Notes: generated by a model not told the origin, from the letters alone. DNA of 64,000 nt from Clostridia bacterium (GCA_017546205.1 JAFYXJ010000005.1:1-64000), one strand, 5' to 3'. Shown: positions 42,200 through 50,801, counted from the first letter of the stretch. Translations and numbers: made by a program.

Positions 42200-42243
42200 T
42201 TACCATTATATCCATATTATAACATATAATGGTAAATATGCAA
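42200..42243 (-). promoter_or_regulatory. Promoter and palindromic operator candidate of noc
   Basis: Minus-strand TTGCAT (42238-42243) and TATAAT (42216-42221) have a 16-nt spacer. An inverted repeat TTACCATTATA/TATAATGGTAA (42200-42210, 42225-42235) overlaps the spacer and the start site, consistent with autoregulation. Confidence 0.55.
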
Positions 42244-42294
42244 AAGATTTCCATCGACGGGATGTGACAATCTTTTTGGGAGTCCCCGATTTTC

Positions 42295-42323
42295 TTGACA
42301 AATAGGGTGTCAGGCTTTATAAT
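42295..42323 (+). promoter_or_regulatory. Promoter of glnN
   Basis: Perfect TTGACA and TATAAT with a 17-nt spacer, about 57 nt upstream of the start at 42380. Confidence 0.8.
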
Positions 42324-42379
42324 ATATAGAATGGAAACAAAGGTGCAAAATGCGTTTCCGGTAAGGAGAGTATGCCTCG

Positions 42380-44476
42380 ATGCTACATATGGATGAACTT
42401 TTTGGGTCTCTGGTTTTTAATGACCGGGTGATGAAAGAACGGTTGCCGGAGGATATTTATAAGCAAGTCAGACAAACCAAGGAAAAAGGCGTGCCTTTAA
42501 CCCGTGAAGTGGCGGATGTTATGGCAAACGCCATGAAAGACTGGGCGATTGAACGGGGGGTTACCCACTTTGCCCATTGGTTCCAGCCTATGACTGGGGT
42601 AACTGCGGAAAAACACGATAGTTTTATTACTCCTTCCGGTGTGGATCAGGTGATTATGGAGTTTTCCGGCAAGGAACTGATTAAGAGTGAGCCGGATGCG
42701 TCCAGTTTCCCGTCGGGCGGTCTCCGTTCCACTTTTGAGGCACGGGGATATACCGCGTGGGATCCTACCGTCAATGCATTTATCAAAGACAACATTCTTT
42801 GCATTCCCACCATTTTCTGTTCTTACACGGGAGAGGCGCTGGATAAAAAGACGCCGTTGATGCGGTCTTTAGAAACGTTGAACACTCAGGCACTCCGTGT
42901 CCTGCGTTTGTTTGGAGATACCGAGACCAAGCGGGTAGAAACCACCGTTGGCCCTGAACAGGAATATTTTTTGATTGACAGAAAAGTTGCGGCAAAACGC
43001 CGTGATTTGACCTTTACCGGCAGAACCTTATTTGGTGCCATGCCCCCCAAAGGACAGGAACTGGATGACCATTATTTTGGCGTGGTTAAGGAACGGGTTT
43101 CTGCTTATATGCGGGATTTGGATCAGGAACTCTGGAAGTTGGGGATTCTGGCAAAGACCAAACACAATGAGGCGGCACCCTCTCAGCATGAACTTGCGCC
43201 TATTTACTGTCCCGGCAACATTGCGACTGACCACAACCAGTTGACCATGGAACTGATGAAAAAGATTGCAGAAAAGCATTCCATGAAATGTCTGCTCCAC
43301 GAAAAACCGTTTGCCGGCGTTAACGGAAGCGGTAAGCACGACAACTGGGCGGTTTGTACCGACCGTGGAGAAAACCTGCTGAAACCGGGGAAAAGGCCAC
43401 ATGAAAATTTGCGGTTTTTGACCTTCCTTTGTGCCGTCATCGGTGCGGTGGATGAATATCAGGATTTGCTCCGGGTGACCGTTGCCACAGCGGGGAATGA
43501 CCACCGTCTGGGTGCAGCGGAAGCACCCCCTGCTATTATCTCCATCTTTTTGGGGGATGAGTTGACGGAGATTCTGACCGCATTGGAATCCGGAAGTGAT
43601 TATAGCGAGCACAAGAAAGAAATTATGGAGACCGGCGGTGTAGATGCGCTTCCCAATTTTGTTAAGGATACCACCGACAGAAACCGGACCTCCCCCTTTG
43701 CCTTTACCGGTAACAAGTTTGAGTTCCGTATGCCCGGGTCCAGCCTTTCTGTGTCCGGTCCTAACTTTATTTTGAATACTGCGGTTGCAGAATTCTTAAA
43801 ACGGTTTGCGGACCAACTGGAGGGGAAAGAGAATTTTGAGGAATCCTTAAAAGAGGTTTTGCGGGAGACCTTGAAAGAACATAAACGGATTATCTTTAAC
43901 GGCAACAACTATTCCGAGGAATGGAAAAACGAGGCTGAGCGGAGAGGTCTTTCCAACCGACCCAGCACCCCCGAGGCGTTGCCGGCATTTATGGATGAAA
44001 AGAATCTGAAACTGTTTGCTGACCATCACATTCTGACCCGTGATGAGGCACATTCCAGATATGAGATTAATCTGGATAATTACAGCAAGGTTATTAATAT
44101 CGAAGCCATGACCATGATGGAGATGGTGCGTCAGGATATTTTGCCGGCGGTGGAGGGATACCTCAAAACCCTCAGCCAGACCTTGCTTGCCAAAAAGCAA
44201 GTTTGCCCCGATGCAGAAACCGGCATGGAAGATACGCTGATTCGCAAACTTTCCGACCTTTCATGGAAACTGTTTACGGTGACCGAAGAACTGGAAGCAA
44301 GCGTTCGTCTTGCCAAAGCCATTGAAAATAAGCAGATTCAGGCGGAAGCGTACCGAGACCAGGTGCTTTCCAAGATGGAAACCATGCGGAGCCTTGCGGA
44401 CACCATGGAACTGTACACACCCAAAGAGGCATGGCCTATGCCCACTTACGGAGATTTGTTGTTCAGTATTCAATAA
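42380..44476 (+). CDS. glnN: Glutamine synthetase type III
   Basis: Makes glutamine from glutamate, ammonia and ATP. At 698 residues it has the length of the GSIII class, much longer than GSI. Visible motifs are [34 protein letters not shown] (about 193, metal-binding glutamates), [13 protein letters not shown] (about 263), [16 protein letters not shown] (about 312) and [17 protein letters not shown] (about 435), the GSIII counterparts of the ammonia- and ATP-binding segments. It is a monocistronic unit with a consensus promoter. No nitrogen-control site is recognised. AAGGAGAG is 9 nt upstream; an in-frame ATG at 42389 is possible. Confidence 0.95.
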   Translation: MLHMDELFGSLVFNDRVMKERLPEDIYKQVRQTKEKGVPLTREVADVMANAMKDWAIERGVTHFAHWFQPMTGVTAEKHDSFITPSGVDQVIMEFSGKELIKSEPDASSFPSGGLRSTFEARGYTAWDPTVNAFIKDNILCIPTIFCSYTGEALDKKTPLMRSLETLNTQALRVLRLFGDTETKRVETTVGPEQEYFLIDRKVAAKRRDLTFTGRTLFGAMPPKGQELDDHYFGVVKERVSAYMRDLDQELWKLGILAKTKHNEAAPSQHELAPIYCPGNIATDHNQLTMELMKKIAEKHSMKCLLHEKPFAGVNGSGKHDNWAVCTDRGENLLKPGKRPHENLRFLTFLCAVIGAVDEYQDLLRVTVATAGNDHRLGAAEAPPAIISIFLGDELTEILTALESGSDYSEHKKEIMETGGVDALPNFVKDTTDRNRTSPFAFTGNKFEFRMPGSSLSVSGPNFILNTAVAEFLKRFADQLEGKENFEESLKEVLRETLKEHKRIIFNGNNYSEEWKNEAERRGLSNRPSTPEALPAFMDEKNLKLFADHHILTRDEAHSRYEINLDNYSKVINIEAMTMMEMVRQDILPAVEGYLKTLSQTLLAKKQVCPDAETGMEDTLIRKLSDLSWKLFTVTEELEASVRLAKAIENKQIQAEAYRDQVLSKMETMRSLADTMELYTPKEAWPMPTYGDLLFSIQ

Positions 44477-44491
44477 AAAGGAGTGTTTGAT

Positions 44492-45667
44492 ATGAAAAAG
44501 TGGAGAATTGTCAGCGTCATTTGTCTTTTGGCATTGAGTTGTGTTTTGCTCAGCGGTTGTATGGCTGAGGTTATGAATGTGGTAATCCATGAAGACGGTT
44601 CGGGAACAGCCAAAATTCAGGTCGGGTTTACCGAAGAAGCCTTGGAGAGTATGAAGCAGGCACAGCAGATGACTGAGGAAGAAGAAAAGGAACTGGTGCC
44701 GTTTACCTATAACGGGGCAGAGTATTTTGGCAATGTAGAAGACTACACCTTTGCAGACCTTGAGGAATTGAATGTGATATTGCAGGGGGGCGAGGAAGCA
44801 GAAGACGGAGATTTGGTGATGTTCTTTGCCAAGAATGAGGACGGCAGTATGAATATGCGGATTCGTGCCGGACAGATAGAGGCGGATAACGAGCAGATTG
44901 CCCAGCAGTATATGTACGAAATGGGTCTGGATGAGGAAACCGCAACCGAGTTGGCAGAATCCATGGTGATGCTGTATGAGTTTACTTTCCCGGAGCCGGT
45001 GGTTCAGGTTGCCGGTGCAACCGAGGGTATTACCATTGATGGAAATGTGCTTTCCATTACCGCAACTGAAATGAATACAAGTGCGGCAGGAATGCCTGAC
45101 TATGAATTTTCTACTGCAAAAGAACCCAAACGGGTACTGGGCGTCTATTTTGAGGATGTGAAAGCAGGAGACTGGTTTGCACCTGCAGTTTACAATATGG
45201 CAAGAGTCGGTCTGGTGCAGGGAGTCGGCAACCATCTGTTTGATCCGGAGGGAATTCTGACCTATGCGGAGTTTTGTCAGATTCTTGCACGGGCGTTGAG
45301 CATGGAAACAGGAGAAGAAAACGGATACTGGGCGGCAAAGGCAATCAAAAGTTGTATTGACGCCGGATGGATGACTTCTCTGGGCGATATCAAAGAAGAG
45401 GTTTATGATGTTGCAATCTCCCGCGAAAACGCCATTGCGGTTGTTGCAGAAATCAACGGTGGATATCTCCTTACCAAAGCGGACGAATCCATTACCGAGG
45501 AACAGATTCCGGATTTTGCATCCATTGCGCCTGAGTATCAGGAAAAGATTCTGGATGCTTACCGTGTGGGAATCACACAGGGCGTTGACGAAAGCAAAAC
45601 CTTTGACCCCAAGGCAACTCTGACCCGTGCAGAGATTTGTCAGTTACTTTACAACATTGCAATTTAA
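44492..45667 (+). CDS. SLH-domain lipoprotein
   Basis: Surface lipoprotein of 391 residues. The signal peptide ends in a lipobox LLSGC (Cys about 19). An N-terminal domain (about 20-200) contains MNVVIHEDGSGTAKIQVGF, a pattern seen in LppM-like lipoproteins, and is strongly acidic. The C-terminal part (about 216-391) holds SLH repeats: YFEDVKAGDWFAPAVYNMARVGLVQG, a degenerate middle repeat, and YRVGITQGVDESKTFDPKATLTRAEICQLL. Both anchors, lipid and SLH, are present, which would tie membrane and wall polymer together. AAAGGAG is 8 nt before the ATG. Confidence 0.85.
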   Translation: MKKWRIVSVICLLALSCVLLSGCMAEVMNVVIHEDGSGTAKIQVGFTEEALESMKQAQQMTEEEEKELVPFTYNGAEYFGNVEDYTFADLEELNVILQGGEEAEDGDLVMFFAKNEDGSMNMRIRAGQIEADNEQIAQQYMYEMGLDEETATELAESMVMLYEFTFPEPVVQVAGATEGITIDGNVLSITATEMNTSAAGMPDYEFSTAKEPKRVLGVYFEDVKAGDWFAPAVYNMARVGLVQGVGNHLFDPEGILTYAEFCQILARALSMETGEENGYWAAKAIKSCIDAGWMTSLGDIKEEVYDVAISRENAIAVVAEINGGYLLTKADESITEEQIPDFASIAPEYQEKILDAYRVGITQGVDESKTFDPKATLTRAEICQLLYNIAI

Positions 45668-45670
45668 CAA

Positions 45671-45722
45671 AAAAGACGTCGAAAGCCCGTCACTTATAAG
45701 TGACGGGCTTTCGTCTTTTTTA
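45671..45722. terminator. Bidirectional terminator
   Basis: A perfect palindrome, 45680-45713 (CGAAAGCCCGTCACTT and its complement), inside A- and T-runs, between convergent genes. Confidence 0.92.
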
Positions 45723-46538
45723 TATTTGATAAATACCGGCATCCAGATCTTCAATGATTTTCCGAATGGCGTGTTCTTCATTGCTGACGGTGATGTGATT
45801 CGCTGCGGCTTTTGCGGCAGGCGATGCATTGGAAACTGCAAACCCCAACCCCGCCATTTCGAGGAGAGATACGTCGTTGTCGTTATCTCCTGCGGCGATG
45901 GTGCGGGCAGGGTCCATGTGCAGAAGTTCTGCAAGATGCAAAAGCAGGTTTCCTTTGGTGGCACCCTTGGGAAGAATTTCGTAATACTCTTTATCGGAGC
46001 GTATAAAATCAAATTCATTTGCCCGGGGGTGAGACTGCAACAAGTTTGCGACAGGTTCCATGTATTCTTCATCGCCGGCAAACAGAATTTTTGCAATGGG
46101 TTCCGTCACTTCGGTGTAATGACAGGTCAAATCAGGAAACTTCTCATCCGTACGATGTTTTTCGGTGGAACGGCTCTTTTTGCAGAAATAAATTTTATCG
46201 GCAAGGTTTACCTCAATACCCATTTGGGGAATACTCTCATCCACTGTTTTGACAAGTTCTATGACGCTTTTATCCAGGGGAAGAAACCAAAGCATTTCTT
46301 CTGTTCGGTGGTCATAGATGCCGCCGCCGTTGATACAGCCGAAGGGGGCATTGGGGGTAAACTGATTGAGAATAGGTGCGGCACCCATGGGAATCCGCCC
46401 GGTAATAAAGGTAAAGATGCCACCCTCTTCCATAAAATAAGAAATAGCTTCCTTATTCTCAGGAGAAATGGTTTTGTCTTTCCGGAGCAGGGTTCCGTCA
46501 AGGTCGGTTGCAAATAAAATTCCTTCAAATTTTTTCAT
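45720..46538 (-). CDS. HAD-superfamily (Cof-type, IIB) phosphatase
   Basis: Cytoplasmic sugar-phosphate-type hydrolase of the Cof subfamily; the substrate is unknown. The 272-residue product has motif I DLDGTLL (about 10-16), motif II TG (FITGRIP), motif III Lys (ILPKGATKGN) and motif IV GDNDND (about 222). Its closest relative in the window is the protein at 51352, similar along its length (PNAPFGC-NG, EFDFIRS-K-YEILPKG, TVSNEEHAI). The ATG at 46538 has GAGGTGA 5 nt upstream. Confidence 0.92.
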   Translation of the reverse strand: MKKFEGILFATDLDGTLLRKDKTISPENKEAISYFMEEGGIFTFITGRIPMGAAPILNQFTPNAPFGCINGGGIYDHRTEEMLWFLPLDKSVIELVKTVDESIPQMGIEVNLADKIYFCKKSRSTEKHRTDEKFPDLTCHYTEVTEPIAKILFAGDEEYMEPVANLLQSHPRANEFDFIRSDKEYYEILPKGATKGNLLLHLAELLHMDPARTIAAGDNDNDVSLLEMAGLGFAVSNASPAAKAAANHITVSNEEHAIRKIIEDLDAGIYQI

Positions 46539-46560
46539 AGGAATCACCTCAGTTCAAAAA

Positions 46561-46588
46561 GAAAAACCCCGCACCAAAGTACGGGGTT
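46561..46588 (-). terminator. Terminator after tRNA-Ser
   Basis: AACCCCGTAC and GTGCGGGGTT (minus strand; near-perfect 10-bp stem), then TTTC, 5 nt past the tRNA end. Confidence 0.8.
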
Positions 46589-46592
46589 CTTA

Positions 46593-46684
46593 TGGAGGAG
46601 AGGATGGGATTCGAACCCACGGTACGCTATAAACGTACACAGCATTTCCAATGCTGCGCCTTAAACCATCTCGACCACCTCTCC
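46593..46684 (-). tRNA. tRNA-Ser (anticodon GGA)
   Basis: A 92-nt cloverleaf including encoded CCA. The acceptor GGAGAGG pairs with CCTCTCC. The anticodon loop TTGGAAA gives GGA. A long variable arm (GTACG...CGTAC) is as expected of class II tRNA-Ser, and the T-loop is GTTCGAATC. It reads UCC and UCU codons. Confidence 0.97.
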
Positions 46685-46707
46685 AGGTGTCTTAAAGGCA
46701 CTTGTTT

Positions 46708-46735
46708 ATTATACCATGTTTTTTGAAAAATGCAA
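46708..46735 (-). promoter_or_regulatory. Promoter of tRNA-Ser
   Basis: Minus-strand TTGCAT and TATAAT with a 16-nt spacer, 23 nt upstream of the tRNA. Confidence 0.65.
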
Positions 46736-46823
46736 GTGTTTTTTCAAAAATTTTGAAATCTTTTTCTCAGAAAGTATACCCCATCCATTTCCTGCCAATA
46801 CTAGTATCAAAGGAGGCAGTAGG

Positions 46824-47153
46824 ATGAAAGACAAGCAACCGAGAAAAGTGGTCATTATCCACGATATTGATTCCAGAGAAATTGAAAAGGCAATCCTGAT
46901 TTTGCGAAACGGAGGTGCAGTGACCCCTGCCCCTGCCAAATACCAGATTGTTACCGAAGCGGAAAAAATTATCCGCGCATACAGCCGGACTGTGGAAAAA
47001 GAACTGGAACAGAAAAAAGAACCGGAACAACTGCGGGAGAAAGCGGCAAATACCTTGTTGACACTAGGCTTTGGTATTGCGGTTTTGCTTAGCGTGGCGC
47101 TGAGCGGATACGGGGTTTTGCGCCTAATACAATTTATATTGGAAAAATTTTAA
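46824..47153 (+). CDS. Small C-terminally anchored protein upstream of spoIIE
   Basis: Not recognised. The 109-residue product has a soluble N-terminal part (KVVIIHDIDSREIEKAILILR) and a charged helix at about 50-75. One C-terminal membrane segment (about 80-105, TLLTLGFGIAVLLSVALSGYGVL) ends in EKF. AAGGAGG lies 7 nt before the ATG; the longer frame from 46716 lacks a site. A weak promoter (TTGAAA, 16 nt, TATACC at 46753-46780) is upstream. It sits 77 nt before spoIIE and could be sporulation-linked by position only. Confidence 0.7.
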   Translation: MKDKQPRKVVIIHDIDSREIEKAILILRNGGAVTPAPAKYQIVTEAEKIIRAYSRTVEKELEQKKEPEQLREKAANTLLTLGFGIAVLLSVALSGYGVLRLIQFILEKF

Positions 47154-47166
47154 ATTGTCTCCGCCT

Positions 47167-47200
47167 TTCGACAGAAAAATTGGAAGAAAATGGTTATACT
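47167..47200 (+). promoter_or_regulatory. Spo0A-type box and -10 element of spoIIE
   Basis: TTCGACA (47167-47173) is the reverse complement of the 0A-box core TGTCGAA. It lies 21 nt upstream of TATACT (47195-47200), where no normal -35 is present, so the box occupies the -35 region. Bacillus spoIIE is known to be activated by Spo0A~P. Confidence 0.6.
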
Positions 47201-47230
47201 ACTGGTATGAACCAAACGGAGGCGGATACC

Positions 47231-49549
47231 ATGAGAGAGTATAAAGAAACAGATTTGATGATACTTCCCCAATCGGGGACAGAGAAAAAAACAATATGGA
47301 GAACAAATGTGGAGCCGGCAGAATGGCTGGTGCGAGCTGCGGGATTCTTTCTTGCCCGGGCAATGCCGGTGGGAGGACTTGCACCTTTTGGATTGGCGTT
47401 TCTTGCCATGGAACGGCAACCGTCGGTCAGGAGTTTGATTTCTCTGGCGTGGGTAATGCTGGGGTATATCAGCCTTGCCCGTGCAGATGCCATGGGATAC
47501 ATAGTGGGGTGCGGAATTTATTACCTTAGTTTGTGGTTTTTCAGGGAGCAAAAGGGGACAAGCCTGAAAGGTGCGGTGATTTCTTCTGTGCTGGCAATTG
47601 TTCTTGCAGATCTGGCGCAAATACTGGTTTCCGGTGCGGAACTGTTATTTTTTGCAAGAATTCCTGTAGACGGGGGATTGGTTGCACTGGGAGTTTTGGT
47701 CTTTGACCGATGCAGAGGGTATCTGGAGGGGAGAAAATTCCTGGCAGGAAAACCTTCCAAGGAAGAAAAGTTTGCCCTTTGCGTCATGGCAGGGGTGGTG
47801 CTGTTGAGTTTTCAGAATCTTCCCATGCCCTTTGCCTTTTCCGTTGCCAATATGCTTGGGATTCTGGCGGTAGGCATGGTGGCAGTTGCCAACGGACCCT
47901 TGTCCGGAGCAGTTGCCGGTGTTGTAACGGGCGTTGTATTGGGCCTTAAGGGGGATTGCTTGATTTTCTTAAGTGTGTTTGGATGTTGTGGGATTGCTGC
48001 CGGCATGGTCAGCAAGTATGGAAGATGGCCGGTGGTACTGGTGCTGACCGGCGTGGGCACCGTGCTTTCCGGTATGGCAATCGGAGACGGAAGTCTTGCG
48101 GTACGGTTTTACGAACTGACGCTGGGAGCGGTGATTCTTGCATTTTTGCCTGAGAAAATGATACGGATTGTAGGTAAGTTTACCGAGTTTGGGGTTGCCG
48201 AAGGCGAGGCAAGCCGAATTTGTAAGGTACATATCAAGGAAAAATTGGACCTTGCGGCGGGTTCCTTTGAAACCTTGGCAAACCGGTTCACCGAAATTTC
48301 GGACAAGCGGGATCAACTGGATATGGAAGAGGTGTCTATGTTATTTGACACCGCGTCGGAACGGGTTTGCCGACATTGCAGTAAGGTACAGGAATGCTGG
48401 AAAATCCGGTTTACTGACACCTATAAATCCATGCTCCGGTTTCTGGATATCCTGGAGAGGAAAGGGGCTCTGGAACCGGAGGATGCCGGACATGTGTTCT
48501 ACGGGAAATGTCTGCGGATTGAGATGCTGGTTAAGGAAATCAATCGGCTGTACGAAATTTATAAAATCAATCAGGTCTGGAAGAATAAACTGTGCGAAAA
48601 TCGAGAACTGGTCAGCCAGCAGTTTCGGGGCGTGGGAGAAATTCTGAAACGCATTGGGGCACAGGTCGAGGAAACGGCGGTGTTTGATTTTTTGGCAGCG
48701 GACGAAATTGCCGCTCGGCTGAGGAGCCGAGGGATTGCCCTGACACGGGTGCAGGTGTTTACTATGCCTCAGGGCAGACGGACGGTGGAACTCATTAGCC
48801 CTTTTCCCTTAAGCGAATCGGTGCGTTTGGTAATTCCCAGCGTGCTGAAAGGGGTGCTGGGCGGATCGTTTCTGGCGGCGGAGGGGTGTGACAACCGCTA
48901 TTATGAGATGCCCCGTCTTCAGGTGGCGGCAGGATTTGCTACCACCTGTAAGCAGGAGGAAAACGGGGATTCCCACGCCTTACATCGGCTAAGAAGCGGG
49001 AAGTTTTTGGCGGTGCTCAGCGACGGTATGGGGTGCGGATATCAGGCAAACCGGGAAAGCAGTACCATTGTGACTTTGCTGGAGGATTTTATGGAGGCGG
49101 GGTTTGACAAAGGGGTTGCGGTGAAACTCATCAATTCGGTGATGGTAATGAAATCTGCCAATGAAGCCTTTGCCACCGTGGATATGTGTATGATAGACTT
49201 GGATAGCGGAGAGGCGGAGTTTATTAAAAACGGTGCCGAGGCAAGTTACATCAAGCATCTGGATCGGGTTGAGACGGTGCGGAGCAGTTCCCTTCCGGTG
49301 GGGGTGGTTTCCGGGGTGGAGATTGCCTCTTTTGCCCATCAACTGGAGCGGGGAGATGTGGTGGTTATGGCAAGCGATGGATTGGAAATGAAACAAGGCC
49401 ATGAGGGATGGATTCGCCATACGGTGGAGCATATGTCCGGTGATTTGCCCGTTCAGGAAATTGCGGACAGGGTCATGGAAAAGGCACTTTGCCTGAAAGA
49501 CGGAACGGTGGATGATGATATGACTGTTCTGGTGTTGAAAGTCATGTAA
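47231..49549 (+). CDS. spoIIE: Stage II sporulation protein E (PP2C phosphatase)
   Basis: Membrane phosphatase that dephosphorylates SpoIIAA and so activates sigma-F in the forespore; it also acts at the polar septum. The 772-residue product has about ten membrane segments (about 25-310), a cysteine-containing central region (VCRHCSKVQECW, about 378) and a C-terminal PP2C domain (about 555-772). The metal-binding motifs are FLAVLSDGMGCG (about 592), VVMASDGLEMK (about 714) and DDDMTVLVL (end). The ATG at 47231 is chosen: GGAGG is 8 nt upstream, and earlier frames (TTG 47180, ATG 47207) precede or coincide with the predicted transcript start. It shows that the host makes endospores or descends from a spore former. 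Confidence 0.95.
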   Translation: MREYKETDLMILPQSGTEKKTIWRTNVEPAEWLVRAAGFFLARAMPVGGLAPFGLAFLAMERQPSVRSLISLAWVMLGYISLARADAMGYIVGCGIYYLSLWFFREQKGTSLKGAVISSVLAIVLADLAQILVSGAELLFFARIPVDGGLVALGVLVFDRCRGYLEGRKFLAGKPSKEEKFALCVMAGVVLLSFQNLPMPFAFSVANMLGILAVGMVAVANGPLSGAVAGVVTGVVLGLKGDCLIFLSVFGCCGIAAGMVSKYGRWPVVLVLTGVGTVLSGMAIGDGSLAVRFYELTLGAVILAFLPEKMIRIVGKFTEFGVAEGEASRICKVHIKEKLDLAAGSFETLANRFTEISDKRDQLDMEEVSMLFDTASERVCRHCSKVQECWKIRFTDTYKSMLRFLDILERKGALEPEDAGHVFYGKCLRIEMLVKEINRLYEIYKINQVWKNKLCENRELVSQQFRGVGEILKRIGAQVEETAVFDFLAADEIAARLRSRGIALTRVQVFTMPQGRRTVELISPFPLSESVRLVIPSVLKGVLGGSFLAAEGCDNRYYEMPRLQVAAGFATTCKQEENGDSHALHRLRSGKFLAVLSDGMGCGYQANRESSTIVTLLEDFMEAGFDKGVAVKLINSVMVMKSANEAFATVDMCMIDLDSGEAEFIKNGAEASYIKHLDRVETVRSSSLPVGVVSGVEIASFAHQLERGDVVVMASDGLEMKQGHEGWIRHTVEHMSGDLPVQEIADRVMEKALCLKDGTVDDDMTVLVLKVM

Positions 49550-49592
49550 GTAACGGCGGGGAAAGAGATTTCCTCGCCGTTACTTGCTTTTT
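49548..49592 (+). terminator. Intrinsic terminator of spoIIE
   Basis: AAGTAACGGCG and CGCCGTTACTT form the outer stem with an inner GGGAAA/TTTCCT helix, followed by GCTTTTTT. Confidence 0.85.
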
Positions 49593-49612
49593 GTAGTATT
49601 GTGTAGTATAAT
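49584..49612 (+). promoter_or_regulatory. Promoter of the YgjV-family gene
   Basis: TTGCTT and TATAAT, 17 nt apart, 30 nt upstream of the ATG. It overlaps the tail of the spoIIE terminator. Confidence 0.6.
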
Positions 49613-49641
49613 ATTCGCTGATACTTAGGGAGGGATTGGAT

Positions 49642-50148
49642 ATGGCGTACATGATAGGACAGTTGTTGGGCGGTGTTGCGGTGGTATTGGGCTTTCTTGC
49701 TTTTCAAAGAAAGACTCAGTTGGGTATTATTCTGTTTCAGCTTGCCGGAGCGTTGACTTTTTCTGCTCATTATTTTTTGATTGATGCCCCTACAGCAGTG
49801 GTGTTGAATATGCTATCGGCGGGGATATGTATAGGATTTGGAATTCGGAATAAGCAGAATCGAACCGGAAAGGCGGTGACGGTCATCAGTGTATTGCTGA
49901 TAACCATTGCCGGTATTTTGGCGTGGGAGAGCATCTATTCTGTTTTCTTGATTGCAGGTCTTGCGGTCAATGTGATCAGTCTTTCTTTTTCCAACCCCCA
50001 AAAGACCAGACGGGCGATGCTCTTAAAGTCTCCCCTTTGCATGATTTATAATATAGCGGCAACCTCTCTGGGCGGCGTTGTTTTTGAATGTGCAGTATTA
50101 ACGTCAGCGATTCTTGGATTGATGAAAAATAAGGAAAAAACGGAATGA
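49642..50148 (+). CDS. YgjV-family inner membrane protein
   Basis: Integral membrane protein of 168 residues with about six hydrophobic segments. It fits the YgjV (Imp-YgjV) family by its start IGQLLGGVAVVLGFLAFQRKTQ and the central LAGALTFSAHYFLIDAPTAVVLNML. The function is not established; family members are membrane proteins of unknown substrate. AGGGAGG is 8 nt upstream of the ATG. It is the last conserved gene before the accessory island. Confidence 0.8.
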   Translation: MAYMIGQLLGGVAVVLGFLAFQRKTQLGIILFQLAGALTFSAHYFLIDAPTAVVLNMLSAGICIGFGIRNKQNRTGKAVTVISVLLITIAGILAWESIYSVFLIAGLAVNVISLSFSNPQKTRRAMLLKSPLCMIYNIAATSLGGVVFECAVLTSAILGLMKNKEKTE

Positions 50149-50229
50149 CCTAAACCTGTCATAGTGGAAGTTGCTTGGACGACTAAAAGTTTTGATGACT
50201 ATATCAAATAAGAATTTTAGGGTGAAAAC

Positions 50230-50290
50230 GGCATCTGGTTTTTTGTTTTAACCTGATATGGGAATAGTAAGAATGTCGAATATTGTCGAA
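50230..50290 (+). repeat. Intergenic repeat copy a with tandem 0A-like boxes
   Basis: GGCATCTGG...AATAGTAAGAA followed by two exact TGTCGAA boxes at 50274 and 50284 (10 bp apart). It is followed directly by the left end of the DUF559 element. Confidence 0.65.
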
Positions 50291-50294
50291 ATAA

Positions 50295-50744
50295 AAAGCC
50301 TCCCTTGCCTAAAGGGAGGGGGACCGCTTTAGCGGTGGAGGGATAGATGGAAAGAAAACACAATACAGAATTAACAACAAATGCAAAAATTCTGCGTAAA
50401 AATATGACAAAAGAAGAACGACATCTTTGGTATGATTTCTTGAAAAGTTATCCCATTAGATTTTTAAGGCAAAAGGTGATTGATAATTATATAGTTGATT
50501 TCTATTGCCATAGCGCAAGGTTGATTATTGAACTTGACGGTTCACAGCATTATGAAGAAAAAGGTTTGCTGAAAGATAAAATCAGGACAGAAAAAATAGA
50601 ACAAAGAAATTTGACTGTTATAAGAATACCTAACAACGAAGTAAACAGAAACTTTGAGGGAGTGTGCCAGTACATAGATAATGTTGTTAAAGAATCCCTC
50701 CGTCAGCCTACGGCTGCCACCTCCCTTTAGGCAAGGGAGGCTTT
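50295..50744. mobile_element. Inverted-repeat-bounded DUF559 element
   Basis: A 450-bp unit with perfect 25-bp terminal inverted repeats (50295-50319 and 50720-50744). Each end is itself a hairpin (CCTCCCTT/AAGGGAGG) and is followed inside by a second small hairpin (CCGCTTTAGCGG at 50324; CAGCCTACGGCTG at 50704) and a GGAGGGAT-type block. One ORF fills the interior. There is no obvious target-site duplication. Relatives of these ends are common intergenic repeats in Clostridia as I recall them. Confidence 0.7.
50347..50730 (+). CDS. DUF559 (Vsr-like, PD-(D/E)XK-related) protein
   Basis: The 127-residue protein matches DUF559 proteins: an N-terminal ARILRKNMT-type segment (AKILRKNMTKEERHLWYDFL), FLRQKVIDNYIVDFYCHSARLIIELDGSQH (about 42-71, with the D...E.D-type nuclease residues) and RTEKIEQRNLTVIRIPNNEV. 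The family is related to very-short-patch-repair endonucleases; its role is unknown. The Shine-Dalgarno GGAGGGA is part of the left repeat, and the final ~12 codons and stop (TAG 50728) lie in the right repeat, so the gene and the repeats are one unit. Confidence 0.85.
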   Translation: MERKHNTELTTNAKILRKNMTKEERHLWYDFLKSYPIRFLRQKVIDNYIVDFYCHSARLIIELDGSQHYEEKGLLKDKIRTEKIEQRNLTVIRIPNNEVNRNFEGVCQYIDNVVKESLRQPTAATSL

Positions 50745-50751
50745 GATGCAC

Positions 50752-50801
50752 GGCATCTAGATTATACAGTCTTTATAGTAAGAGTGTCGAATATTGTTGA
50801 G
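50752..50801 (+). repeat. Intergenic repeat copy b
   Basis: GGCATCTAG, ACAGTCTTTATAGTAAGAG, then TGTCGAA (50785) and TGTTGAG (50795), 15 nt before the start of the 50816 gene. Confidence 0.65.
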
